Source: Lactobacillus sp. ESL0684 (GTDB lineage: Bacteria > Bacillota > Bacilli > Lactobacillales > Lactobacillaceae). Taken from it: DNA of 64,000 nucleotides. The stretch is from positions 1,345,001-1,409,000 of the forward strand of contig NZ_CP113941.1 of assembly GCF_029392675.1 (NCBI RefSeq), read 5' to 3'. Of this stretch, positions 45,997 to 54,210 are shown piece by piece. A program made the position numbers and the translations under genes. Positions within the stretch are counted from its first letter, which is position 1. Every line of letters starts with the position of its first letter. Below the pieces are notes generated by a model, which saw nothing but the letters and a program-made list of their open reading frames with translations, did not search any database and was not told the DNA's origin.

Positions 45997-47193
45997 ATGA
46001 TTAGAAATAAAATAATCAGAAAATGGCATTTAGTTCAAACTTTAATACAATTTATTTTGGCAATTTGTATAACTATACTAAACTCTCGCTATGCATCAAA
46101 AAACAATTTAAAAAGTTCACTTATTATATCTTTAGTTGTTCTCTTGTTAACTGGATTACAGTTTACTCTTCTAAAAACCACGGCTAAACATAAAAAATTA
46201 ATGCAATTAAATTTCTACTTTGAGTGTTGTATTATTCCATTCACTTTACAAACAATCTTGTCTGGTATATTAATCTGTATAAAAAAATCGCATGTATTGA
46301 ATTTAGACTTTTGTATAGTTATCGCCATGCTTTATTCCCTTATTATGTATCTTCCGATGACACAATTAGCTTTAGCTAGGATTAAAAACTTTTGGGGACG
46401 AATATTAATATCAATAATAATTTACTTTTTAGTTCTTTCTGCTCCCACAGTATTCAATAGTTCGACTTCTAACTGGCTTACCAAGATTAGCAATAGTGGC
46501 ATACTCGGTACGATCAGCTTTGCTATCATAGCCTTATTTGCCATGAAGAGTTGGGGATATAAATTATCAATCTTCAAAGTAAATTCCAAAGTATCTCTTA
46601 TTCCCATGATCTTGATTATTACATTTATAATTTACCATTGCTCATTTAATGGATTCAATGAATCAAGTTCTTGGAATAATTTTTTAACCAGTTGGTCTTT
46701 CAAAATCCCTTATTTAAAATGGAACTTTATCCTGGGAGGAATTCAAGCAGGAATAGGTGAAGAGTTTTTATTAAGATTTGTTATTTTAAATCTATCGCTC
46801 CAATTGTTTAAGACCAAAAAAAATCAAATTGTTATTGCATTATTTTTTAACGCTTTAACTTTTGGTTTGCTGCACCTAACAAATTTAAGTACTCAATCAT
46901 TTAATGCAACTATTCAACAAGCTTTATCTGCTGCCACTTCCGGTATTGTATATGCTGCAATTTATTTATATACTGGTTCATTATTAATTAGTATTATCTA
47001 TCATACTTTATTTGATATTTCTGGATTCACTACTGCTGGAACAATGATTATGACTGCCCCTGCAAATTATGATTGGCAACTAACTTTATTTTTTGCAATT
47101 ATTTATTTTGCTTTAGCTTATTTCTTAATTAGTGGCAAACGTAAAAAAGTAGTAGAAGACAATTTAAGACAGCATGGTTTACTTGCTGTTTAA
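45997..47193 (+). CDS. CPBP (CAAX/Abi) family intramembrane metalloprotease, probable immunity or processing protein
   Basis: 398 residues, about ten membrane segments. Motifs: EExxxR (Glu255, Glu256, Arg260), His293 in LLHLTN, His336 in IYHTLFD. In Gram-positive peptide clusters CPBP proteins confer self-immunity (as shown for PlnI and SkkI in lactobacilli) or process peptides. It is flanked by peptides 2 and 3, and it is a paralogue of the orphan CPBP gene at 15894. Ribosome site AAGGGAAG. The last 40 codons are partly duplicated at 47438-47557. Confidence 0.87.
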   Translation: MIRNKIIRKWHLVQTLIQFILAICITILNSRYASKNNLKSSLIISLVVLLLTGLQFTLLKTTAKHKKLMQLNFYFECCIIPFTLQTILSGILICIKKSHVLNLDFCIVIAMLYSLIMYLPMTQLALARIKNFWGRILISIIIYFLVLSAPTVFNSSTSNWLTKISNSGILGTISFAIIALFAMKSWGYKLSIFKVNSKVSLIPMILIITFIIYHCSFNGFNESSSWNNFLTSWSFKIPYLKWNFILGGIQAGIGEEFLLRFVILNLSLQLFKTKKNQIVIALFFNALTFGLLHLTNLSTQSFNATIQQALSAATSGIVYAAIYLYTGSLLISIIYHTLFDISGFTTAGTMIMTAPANYDWQLTLFFAIIYFALAYFLISGKRKKVVEDNLRQHGLLAV

Positions 47194-47219
47194 CTATATT
47201 TTTATTTAAGGAGATAATT

Positions 47220-47369
47220 ATGAAACAACAAAATTTTTCAGAACTAACAGAAACAGAAACCCAACAAATATATGGTGGTCAGAATGTAGTTGCTCCAGCC
47301 TATAATCCATTTAATCATAGGTTTAAAAAAAATAAGTTCAAATTGAGAATACCTATTATTGTCTACTAA
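47220..47369 (+). CDS. Double-glycine peptide 3
   Basis: 49 residues, below usual ORF cut-offs. ATG at 47220 after AAGGAG. Leader MKQQNFSELTETETQQIYGG (20 residues), mature 29 residues QNVVAPAYNPFNHRF then KKNKFKLRIPIIVY: strongly basic, Pro- and Asn-containing, no cysteine. It resembles peptide 4 in length, an N-terminal xNxxxAP start and an FxxxxRxK core, suggesting descent from a common copy. Unlike class II bacteriocins it lacks a GxxxG stretch; a signalling or accessory role is possible. Confidence 0.75.
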   Translation: MKQQNFSELTETETQQIYGGQNVVAPAYNPFNHRFKKNKFKLRIPIIVY

Positions 47370-47437
47370 AATCTAAAAAGTTGTAACGCTAAAGATTATA
47401 AGACTTTCATACAAAAAGCAAGCAGCTATTAATTATG

Positions 47438-47557
47438 GATTGCTGCACCTGTAAATTATACTTGGAAACTAACTTTTTAGCGTATTTCTTAATTAGTGGC
47501 AAGCGTAAAAAAATAGTAGCAGACAATTTAAGACAGCATGCTTTGCTTGCTGTCTAA
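47438..47557 (+). pseudogene. Duplicated 3' fragment of the CPBP protease gene
   Basis: The stretch repeats the end of the CPBP gene (about 47050-47193) with many identical runs, e.g. CTTAATTAGTGGCAA and AGACAATTTAAGACAGCATG, and ends in the same LLAV-like codons and stop. A roughly 40-base deletion after ACTAACTTTT shifts the frame, so it cannot encode a working protease. It is followed by the same spacer and ribosome site that precede peptide 3, so a whole CPBP-end-plus-peptide unit was copied. Confidence 0.8.
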
Positions 47558-47586
47558 CTATATTTTTACTTAAGGAGATGATTTAG

Positions 47587-47730
47587 ATGAAAAAATATAA
47601 GACTTTAAGTATTGCTAATTTATCAAGTATTCGGGGAGGCAGTAACTATATCATTGCTCCAAAAGATCTCTTTACTATGCATGGCCGACAGAAATTGAAG
47701 CACCTGCATATGATGGGAGTTTGTGAATAG
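47587..47730 (+). CDS. Double-glycine peptide 4
   Basis: 47 residues. ATG at 47587 after AAGGAG (nine bases). Leader MKKYKTLSIANLSSIRGG (18 residues), then a 29-residue mature part SNYIIAPKDLFTMHGRQKLK, HLHMMGVCE, with one cysteine. It follows the degraded CPBP copy, mirroring the order CPBP then peptide 3, and the two mature peptides have equal length. A strong terminator follows. Function unknown; a double-glycine secreted peptide is clear. Confidence 0.72.
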   Translation: MKKYKTLSIANLSSIRGGSNYIIAPKDLFTMHGRQKLKHLHMMGVCE

Positions 47731-47745
47731 ATTAACTTATTATCA

Positions 47746-47773
47746 GCCAGCGTTTTGAAACGCTGGCTTTTTT
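47746..47773 (+). terminator. Terminator of the peptide locus
   Basis: Ten-bp stem GCCAGCGTTT/AAACGCTGGC with a two-base loop and a T run. Confidence 0.88.
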
Positions 47774-47784
47774 CTTTCGTCAAA

Positions 47785-47814
47785 ATAAAAACAACTCTCT
47801 ATCTAAGAGAGTTG
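47785..47814 (-). terminator. Terminator of the P-type ATPase gene
   Basis: Minus-strand stem CAACTCTCT/AGAGAGTTG (five-base loop) followed by TTTTTATTTT, ten bases past the stop at 47824. Confidence 0.85.
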
Positions 47815-47823
47815 CACATATTT

Positions 47824-50493
47824 CTATTTCTTACCTAGCTTACGCTCAAATAATTTTACTATTTCAACAATAATAATCATGCTAACTCCCGCTGCTAAAA
47901 CAATTCCCCATTGTAAACCGTTAAGTTCTGTAACCGCAAAAAACTTAGTCATAAATGGCAATTCAACTGCAGCCATGATGATAGCAGAAACTAAAATCGC
48001 CCAATTAAACCACTTATTAGCTAAAGTTCTTTTAGTAAAGATTGATTGGTGAACATACTTAGAATTGATCGCATGGAAAAGCTGGATCAAGCCTAAAGTT
48101 AAGAAGGCCATCGTCAAAGCATCACCATGTTGTAAGCTTGGATTACCCACATGAGGACCAAAGTTCAAGCCCAATTGGTAAGTAATTAAGACAATTACCC
48201 CTTCTAAGATTCCTTGATAAACAATTGAACTAGCAACTCCACCGCTAAAGAAGTTAGATTTCTTTCCTCTTGGTTGGCGCTCCATAATCCCTTTTTCTAC
48301 CGGTTCAAGTCCTAATGCAATTGCCGGTAGTGTATCAGTAACCAGGTTAATCCATAATAGTTGCACTGGTGCCAAAATGTCCCAACCAAGCATGGTCATC
48401 ATAAATACCGTCAGAACTTCTCCGACATTACAACTCATCAAATACAAAATGGCTTTTTGAATATTACTGAAGACTTTTCTACCTTGCTTAACTGCTTCAA
48501 CAATCGTTGCGAAGTTGTCATCGGCTAGTACCATGTCACTAGCGCCCTTAGAAACTTCAGTCCCAGTAATTCCCATCCCAATTCCAATATCAGCTTGTTT
48601 CAAACTTGGCGCATCATTAACCCCATCACCAGTCATGGCTACGATCTTGCCGTTAGCTTGCCAAGCCTTAACAATGCGCACCTTATGTTCAGGTGAAACT
48701 CGAGCATAAACGCTGTAATCTTCAACATGCGCACTCAAATCGGCATCACTTAATTCGTCAAGTTGGGCTCCTGTAATTACTCGATCGTCTTCACCTGAAT
48801 TTAAAATTCCTAACCGCTCAGCAATTGCTTGAGCAGTTACCTGGAAATCACCAGTAATCATCACCGTTTTAATTCCTGCTGCTTTAGCTTGAGCAATAGC
48901 AGTTTTGGCTTCAGGTCTTTCAGGATCAATCATCCCTACTAATCCTGCAAAAATCAAGTCTTGTTCAACATTATCAGTTTTTGGATCAGTATATGTCTGA
49001 TCAACAACTTTATAAGCAAGTCCCAGCACCCGCAATGCTTTTTGGGCCATTTGTTCATTAACCGCTGCAATTTCAGCTTTTTGCTCATCAGTAATAGGTG
49101 TAATTTGACCAGATTGATCAATTTTAGTGACCCGTTTTAGTAATTGATCCGGTGCCCCTTTGACAGCTACAAAATACTTGTCATCTGCCTGATTAACCGT
49201 GCTCATTAGCTTACGTTCAGAATCAAAAGGCACTTCTTGTACACGCTGATAATCATGCAATAATTGCAATACATCAAGCTGCTGATCAAAAGCATATTGA
49301 ATTAAGGCAGTTTCTGTTGGATCACCTAATAAGTTTTGGTCATCGCTAATTTTAGTATCATTTGCCAAAATCATTGCTAGTAATGCAGGCTCAGTATCTG
49401 ATATTTTTTGCTGCGTAGAATGCGTCTGTCCATCATAAAAAAGTTGCTCTACGGTCATTTTATTTTGAGTCAATGTTCCAGTCTTATCAGAACAAATGAC
49501 GTCTGTTGCACCGAGAGTTTCAACTGCAGGCAGTTTCCGGACAATTGAGTTGTGTTTGGCCATTACCTGAGTACCAAGTGCCAGAATAATTGTCACAATT
49601 GCAGGTAGACCTTCTGGGATAGCAGCAACAGCTAATGAAACTGCCACTAAGAACATTTCAATTGCCAATTTATCAGCTGGTTGACTACCTTGCTTAGTGA
49701 AGAAGCCAACTACAAAGACAACCGCACAGATAATCAAAATCATAATCGTCAAGGTCTTACCTAATTGATTCAGATTTTGCTTCAAAGGCGTATCAGTTTC
49801 ATCGGTGTTATTAAGCATAGTTGCAATTTTACCGACTTCAGTTTTCATTCCAGTTTCAGTGACAATACCTTCGCCGCGACCGTAAGTGACATTGGTATTG
49901 GAAAAGGCCATATTAACTTGGTCAGCTAACGCAACTTTTTCATCTTGTAAAGTTGTACTACTTTTATCAACGGGTACTGACTCTCCTGTTAGCGCTGATT
50001 CTTCAATCTTTAGACTATTTGAGCTAATTAACCGCAAATCAGCCGGTACAACATCTCCAGCTTCAAGTAAAACAATATCCCCAGGTACCAATTCCGTACT
50101 AGGAATCTTGACGATCTGCGAATCGCGGCGAACATGAGCATTGGGTGTCGACATTTCTTTAAGTGCGTCGATGGCTTCTTCAGAACGAGTTTCTTGGAAT
50201 ACTCCCAAAATCGCATTTAACATTACCACTACCATGATAATAACCGCATCAGTCCACTCTTGAGCAACAAATCCGGATAATACGGCAGCAATAATTAACA
50301 CAATGATCATAAAATCCTTGAATTGGGCCAAGAATCGTTGCCAAATACTCGTTTTCTGTTTACCTGCCAAACTATTGGGACCATATTTTTGCTGACGCTG
50401 CTTAACTTGGTCAGTGCTTAGTCCATTAGCAGTACTGGTTTCTAACTTGGCCTCAACCTGCTCAATTGGCTGATCATAAAAACTCTGTGGCAT
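47824..50493 (-). CDS. P-type cation-transporting ATPase (Ca2+/Mn2+ type)
   Basis: 889 residues with the P2A layout: an actuator TGES loop, the PEGLP motif in membrane helix 4 (residues 293-297), catalytic Asp336 in CSDKTGTLTQ, nucleotide-binding KGAPDQLL, hinge MITGDFQVTA and TGDGVNDAPSLK, and LLWINLVTDTLPA in helix 6 (Asn and Asp of a single SERCA-type ion site). It probably expels Ca2+ or Mn2+. A yybP-ykoY riboswitch in its leader favours Mn2+ control, as in Lactococcus YoaB and pneumococcal MgtA. Single-gene unit. Confidence 0.92.
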   Translation of the reverse strand: MPQSFYDQPIEQVEAKLETSTANGLSTDQVKQRQQKYGPNSLAGKQKTSIWQRFLAQFKDFMIIVLIIAAVLSGFVAQEWTDAVIIMVVVMLNAILGVFQETRSEEAIDALKEMSTPNAHVRRDSQIVKIPSTELVPGDIVLLEAGDVVPADLRLISSNSLKIEESALTGESVPVDKSSTTLQDEKVALADQVNMAFSNTNVTYGRGEGIVTETGMKTEVGKIATMLNNTDETDTPLKQNLNQLGKTLTIMILIICAVVFVVGFFTKQGSQPADKLAIEMFLVAVSLAVAAIPEGLPAIVTIILALGTQVMAKHNSIVRKLPAVETLGATDVICSDKTGTLTQNKMTVEQLFYDGQTHSTQQKISDTEPALLAMILANDTKISDDQNLLGDPTETALIQYAFDQQLDVLQLLHDYQRVQEVPFDSERKLMSTVNQADDKYFVAVKGAPDQLLKRVTKIDQSGQITPITDEQKAEIAAVNEQMAQKALRVLGLAYKVVDQTYTDPKTDNVEQDLIFAGLVGMIDPERPEAKTAIAQAKAAGIKTVMITGDFQVTAQAIAERLGILNSGEDDRVITGAQLDELSDADLSAHVEDYSVYARVSPEHKVRIVKAWQANGKIVAMTGDGVNDAPSLKQADIGIGMGITGTEVSKGASDMVLADDNFATIVEAVKQGRKVFSNIQKAILYLMSCNVGEVLTVFMMTMLGWDILAPVQLLWINLVTDTLPAIALGLEPVEKGIMERQPRGKKSNFFSGGVASSIVYQGILEGVIVLITYQLGLNFGPHVGNPSLQHGDALTMAFLTLGLIQLFHAINSKYVHQSIFTKRTLANKWFNWAILVSAIIMAAVELPFMTKFFAVTELNGLQWGIVLAAGVSMIIIVEIVKLFERKLGKK

Positions 50494-50506
50494 TTTTTCC
50501 TCCTAT

Positions 50507-50547
50507 AATAAAAATGAGACTTACATGCATGACGCACACAAGTCTCA
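50507..50547 (-). terminator. Riboswitch expression-platform terminator
   Basis: Stem TGAGACTTGTGTGC/GCATGTAAGTCTCA (three wobble pairs, loop GTCAT) followed by TTTTTATT. The 5' arm contains GAGACTT, the 3' side of the aptamer P1 helix, so aptamer folding and termination exclude each other: metal binding should switch the gene on. Confidence 0.78.
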
Positions 50548-50622
50548 CTAATTAAGATAAGTCCAGAAAGGTAATCTTTCGGCTGTTGGGCTTATCGCAA
50601 GTAATTGCTGTTACTCCCTTAT
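50538..50622 (-). ncRNA. yybP-ykoY (Mn2+) riboswitch aptamer
   Basis: Minus-strand leader of the P-type ATPase. It contains the motif AAGGGAGTAAC, a small hairpin GCAA-TTAC-TTGC, then nested helices GATAAG/CTTATC and GAAAG/CTTTC around the loop sequence CCCAACA, and it closes with GTGAGACTT. GGGAGTA and GAGAC at the two ends and CCCAAC in the facing loop are the conserved parts of the yybP-ykoY class, which senses Mn2+ in L. lactis and E. coli. The context (metal ATPase downstream, alternative terminator) fits fully. The identification is by eye, not by a covariance model. Confidence 0.85.
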
Positions 50623-50632
50623 GGTTAAGTTC

Positions 50633-50661
50633 ATTATAAAGAAAATCACTAATTTACACAA
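50633..50661 (-). promoter_or_regulatory. Promoter of the riboswitch-ATPase transcript
   Basis: TTGTGT (50656-50661), a 17-base spacer and TATAAT (50633-50638). The -35 lies in the loop of the hairpin that ends the phosphoketolase transcript. Confidence 0.68.
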
Positions 50662-50677
50662 GGGAAAATTAGTGATT
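50644..50677 (-). terminator. Hairpin ending the phosphoketolase transcript
   Basis: Perfect 12-bp inverted repeat AATCACTAATTT/AAATTAGTGATT with a ten-base loop, 12 bases past the xpkA stop and followed by TTCTTT. It overlaps the -35 box of the next gene. Confidence 0.6.
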
Positions 50678-50688
50678 CGTTATCATAC

Positions 50689-53088
50689 CTACTTTAAGCC
50701 AGTCCATTGCCAGTTAGTAACTTCTGGCATATCTTCACCATGATCACGGATATATTGGTGATGCTTAGCAAGCAATGCATCCATCTTATTGATGAAACCG
50801 GCACTCTTATCCGCTAAGCGAGGGATACTTTCTACTGCATCCTTAGCTAGATGGAAGCGATCAAGCTCATTTACTACCCGCATATCAAATGGCGTAGTAA
50901 TATCACCCTCTTCTTCATAACAGTGAATATGGACATTGTTCCGTTTACGGCCAAACCAAATTGACTGCATCATTGCCTTGAACCCATGCCAAGCAAAGAT
51001 TACTGGCACATCACTTGGGAACAATTGCTCAAATTCTGCATCAGAAATAGCTGCAGGGTTATCTTCAGGATTCATTAACTTCATGACATCAATTACGTTG
51101 ATATAGCGTATTTTTAAATCTGGAAATTCATGATGTAATAAATCAATTGCAGCCAAAGTTTCCATGGTTGGTTCAGTTTCAGTTGAAGCAAAGACAACAT
51201 CAGGGTTGGCATTTTGATCAGTAGACGCCCAATCAATGTATGACAAACCATGTTCAGCTATCCGGGTTGCTTCATCAATTGAGAACCACTGCGGACGAGG
51301 TTGTTTCGAAGTTACCAATACATTAATACATTCCCGATCGCTAAAAGCTTTTTGCGAAATAGCCAGCAAGGAATTAGTATCAGCTGGTAAGTATTCATGA
51401 ATTAAATCCGGACGATTCTTTTCATATAAATGCGTTAATACACCTGGATCTTGGTGAGTATAACCATTATGATCTTGCTGAAAAACAGTCGAAGTAGCCA
51501 CAAAGTTAAGCGCTGGATAATCATTACGCCAATATTGGTCTTTAGCTTTCTTCAGCCACTTCATATGTTGAGTAAGCATTGAATCAACTACACGTCCAAA
51601 TGACTCATAGGTCGCAAAGAAACCATGACGTCCAGTTAACACGTAACCCTCTAACCAGCCCTCATCTTGATGTTCAGACAATTGCGAATCAATTACTCGA
51701 CCACTTGGAGCCAAGTCCTCATCATTTGGTGCATGAATATCAGCTTCCCATTGCCGCTTTTGTTCGTCTAATAGTTTAAATAAGCGGTTTGACTTAGTTT
51801 CATCTGGACCAAAACCACGAAATGTAGTTGGGTTCAATTCCGCAATTTCATTTAGATAATTAGCCCATTCACTCATATCCTGAGCCTCAACAGATCCTGG
51901 CTTATCAAAATCTAAGGCAAATTTACGATAGTCAGGTAGATTCAAACGTTTAGGACTCTTACCGCCGTTAGTAATTGGATTCATCGCCATTCTGCGATCG
52001 CCATGAACCAAATTTTGCTTAACAATCTCAGTTGGCGCACCATTTTCATCGAATAATTCCTCTGGGTGATAGCTTTCGAGCCAATCAATCAGCATTTGCT
52101 TGTGCTCCATGTCAGCCTGATCAACAGGAATTGGAATTTGGTGAGCCCTGAAAGAATTTTCAATTGGATTACCATCAAGATCGGTCTTAGGACCGGTCCA
52201 ACCTTTAGGTACACGGAAGATGATCATTGGCCAGTGCGGCAAGGTATCATCATTATTTTGGCGCGCATTTGCTTGGATTGCCTTGATTTCTTCAATAACA
52301 GTATCCATGATATGTGCCATGTCTTCATGCACTTGCATGTGGTCCTTATAACCAGCAAACTCACCGCCATCGTATGCAGAAATAATATATGGTTTCCAGC
52401 CCATACCTTCAAAGTACTTGGTCAATTCTTCATCAGACATCCTTGACAGAATAGTCGGATTAGAAATCTTAAAACCATTAATTTGTAAAATTGGTAAAAT
52501 CGCACCATCTTTAATAGGATTAATGAACTTATCACTAAACCAACTTGCTGCAAGCGGACCAGTTTCCGCCTCGCCATCACCAACCTCAACTGCAGCAATT
52601 ACATCAGGATTATCTAAAATTGCACCTGTCGCATGAGAAATCGAATAACCAAGTTCACCACCCTCATGAATTGAACCTGGAGTTTCAGGAGCAGCGTGTG
52701 AAGCCGAACCACCTGGAAAACTAAACCGCTTGAATAATTTAGCCATACCCGTTTCATTTTGGGCAATTTCCGGATAACGCTCGGTATAAGAACCGTCTAA
52801 ATAAGCATTAGAAACCATTACCTGGCCGCCGTGACCTGAACCTTCAATATAGAACATGTCTAAATCATATTTTTTAATTGCACGATTAAGATGGGCATAA
52901 ATAAAGTTTTGTGGTGAAATCGTCCCCCAGTGACCGATTGGTTTGGGTTTAACATCACTGGCTGTTAGTTCACGCTTTAATAACGGATTGCTCATTAAGA
53001 AGAGTTGTCCAACTGATAAGTAATTAGCTGCACGCCATTGTGCATCTACACTTGCTAAGTATTTCTTTGAATCGTAGTCAAATGCCAT
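50689..53088 (-). CDS. xpkA: Phosphoketolase (xylulose-5-phosphate/fructose-6-phosphate)
   Basis: 799 residues, full length. Thiamine pyrophosphate enzyme with XFP_N motifs ([30 protein letters not shown] in two parts, GSGHGGQ, and the TPP-binding [14 protein letters not shown]), middle and C-terminal XFP domains. It splits xylulose 5-phosphate (and perhaps fructose 6-phosphate) into acetyl phosphate plus glyceraldehyde 3-phosphate or erythrose 4-phosphate. It is divergent from a DeoR regulator; rpiA nearby feeds the same pathway. A palindrome overlaps its promoter (53165-53182). Confidence 0.96.
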   Translation of the reverse strand: MAFDYDSKKYLASVDAQWRAANYLSVGQLFLMSNPLLKRELTASDVKPKPIGHWGTISPQNFIYAHLNRAIKKYDLDMFYIEGSGHGGQVMVSNAYLDGSYTERYPEIAQNETGMAKLFKRFSFPGGSASHAAPETPGSIHEGGELGYSISHATGAILDNPDVIAAVEVGDGEAETGPLAASWFSDKFINPIKDGAILPILQINGFKISNPTILSRMSDEELTKYFEGMGWKPYIISAYDGGEFAGYKDHMQVHEDMAHIMDTVIEEIKAIQANARQNNDDTLPHWPMIIFRVPKGWTGPKTDLDGNPIENSFRAHQIPIPVDQADMEHKQMLIDWLESYHPEELFDENGAPTEIVKQNLVHGDRRMAMNPITNGGKSPKRLNLPDYRKFALDFDKPGSVEAQDMSEWANYLNEIAELNPTTFRGFGPDETKSNRLFKLLDEQKRQWEADIHAPNDEDLAPSGRVIDSQLSEHQDEGWLEGYVLTGRHGFFATYESFGRVVDSMLTQHMKWLKKAKDQYWRNDYPALNFVATSTVFQQDHNGYTHQDPGVLTHLYEKNRPDLIHEYLPADTNSLLAISQKAFSDRECINVLVTSKQPRPQWFSIDEATRIAEHGLSYIDWASTDQNANPDVVFASTETEPTMETLAAIDLLHHEFPDLKIRYINVIDVMKLMNPEDNPAAISDAEFEQLFPSDVPVIFAWHGFKAMMQSIWFGRKRNNVHIHCYEEEGDITTPFDMRVVNELDRFHLAKDAVESIPRLADKSAGFINKMDALLAKHHQYIRDHGEDMPEVTNWQWTGLK

Positions 53089-53137
53089 TTAATTTCTCCT
53101 TTAGCAATTAATTGCTTAACTTCTTTTCAATACTTAC

Positions 53138-53165
53138 AGTATAACAAATTTTATTTAAAATTCAA
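53138..53165 (-). promoter_or_regulatory. Promoter of xpkA
   Basis: TTGAAT (53160-53165), a 16-base spacer and TATACT (53138-53143), preceded by the operator-like palindrome. Confidence 0.65.
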
Positions 53166-53182
53166 CCATTTAGTAAATTGGT
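53165..53182. promoter_or_regulatory. Operator candidate at the xpkA promoter
   Basis: ACCATTTAGTAAATTGGT, an imperfect palindrome with a TTAGTAAA core, touching the xpkA -35. Related sequences occur at 53232-53244 (TTAATGGTTACTA) and 53287-53301 (TTAGTAAACCATTAA), so it is probably one of a set read by the DeoR-type protein. Confidence 0.5.
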
Positions 53183-53249
53183 GCGTTCCAATTTTGCGAA
53201 GTGATAAAGTTAAAACATCCAGCAGATAAACTTAATGGTTACTATACGC

Positions 53250-53321
53250 AAATGCTGACAAGTACTTACAAAAATGCTAAGTTTACTTAGTAAACCATTA
53301 AATTCCACATCAAAAAATGCT
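53250..53321. repeat. Three direct AAATGCT repeats upstream of the DeoR gene
   Basis: AAATGCT occurs at 53250-53256, 53272-53278 and 53315-53321, with start-to-start spacings of 22 and 43 bases (about two and four helical turns), so the sites face the same side of the DNA. DeoR-family proteins often use such repeats. Confidence 0.5.
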
Positions 53322-53345
53322 AAATTACTTTGAGGGAGAAAATCA

Positions 53346-54119
53346 ATGAAGCAAGAAGAACGATTACGAGCAATTAAGCAATTATTAACTAAAAAACATC
53401 AACTTGAAACTAAGGATCTTGCTAAATACTTCAATGTTTCCTTTGATACGGCCCGCCGAGACGTATTGCGACTGACTTCAACAGGTCAAGCAATTCGCGT
53501 ACACGGTGGCTTACTTGAAATAAGCCACGATGACGTACCCAATTTTTTAACTAGAAACCAGATTGATTCGCCAGTCAAAACCCAAATGGCGCAAATGGCA
53601 AAGCACTTCGTTCATCCAAATCAATGTGACTTTATCGGTCCATCGACTACTCTTAAAAAATTATCACAATTGATTAATGGGATGGATTTACAAGTTGTCA
53701 CTAATTCCATCGATAATTCATTGGAATTGATGCGTTCAAATCTGCCAAGTGTACGTTTATTAGGTGGTAAAATTGATAAGCAACACCGCTTCAGCTATTC
53801 TATCAGTGCCCTTGAAATTTTGAAAAGGATGAATTTCAATACTGCATTTATCGGTACCTCCAACGTTAAAAGCGATGGCTTATATTTAACCAAAATGAGT
53901 GATGCCGAATTAATCAGAATCGCTGCTCAACGAGCCAATCAAGTTGTAGTAATTGCCGAAGCGTACAAGTTTAACAACCAAAATACTTCTCCCTACCTGT
54001 CGATTCCCTTAGATAACATTGATGTGTTAATTACAGACACATCATTACCAACGGAAATCAGACAAAACTTTGCGACAAATACGCAAATTATTCCAGTACT
54101 CAAAAAAAGAGCTAACTAA
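53346..54119 (+). CDS. DeoR-family transcriptional regulator
   Basis: 257 residues. N-terminal DeoR helix-turn-helix (about 5-57: HQLETKDLAKYFNVSFDTARRDVLRL), then the DeoRC sugar-phosphate-binding domain with GPSTTLKKL, VVTNS and LLGGKID. Such proteins are repressors released by a phosphosugar. It is divergent from xpkA and shares operator-like repeats with it, so it likely controls the phosphoketolase in response to a pentose or hexose phosphate. It is preceded by GAGGGAG. Confidence 0.9.
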   Translation: MKQEERLRAIKQLLTKKHQLETKDLAKYFNVSFDTARRDVLRLTSTGQAIRVHGGLLEISHDDVPNFLTRNQIDSPVKTQMAQMAKHFVHPNQCDFIGPSTTLKKLSQLINGMDLQVVTNSIDNSLELMRSNLPSVRLLGGKIDKQHRFSYSISALEILKRMNFNTAFIGTSNVKSDGLYLTKMSDAELIRIAAQRANQVVVIAEAYKFNNQNTSPYLSIPLDNIDVLITDTSLPTEIRQNFATNTQIIPVLKKRAN

Positions 54120-54176
54120 TATCCCCTCTTTTAATATAAATGTATCCAAATTTAAGAGTTACTGGAAACTCTATAT

Positions 54177-54210
54177 AAAAAGCGTCAGGACAAAATCCTA
54201 ACGCTTTTTT
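54177..54210. terminator. Bidirectional intrinsic terminator
   Basis: AAAAAGCGTCAGGA/TCCTAACGCTTTTTT (one mismatch, loop CAAAA) between the convergent DeoR and GntR genes. Confidence 0.85.

Noticed and set aside
45732..47730. CRISPR or repeat array reading of the short repeated units in the peptide locus
   Set aside because: Repeats are two diverged copies of a gene end with its ribosome site, not regularly spaced identical repeats with spacers.
52066..52446. 126-codon plus-strand frame inside xpkA
   Set aside because: It is antisense to a highly conserved enzyme and has no start context; it arises from codon bias of the real gene.
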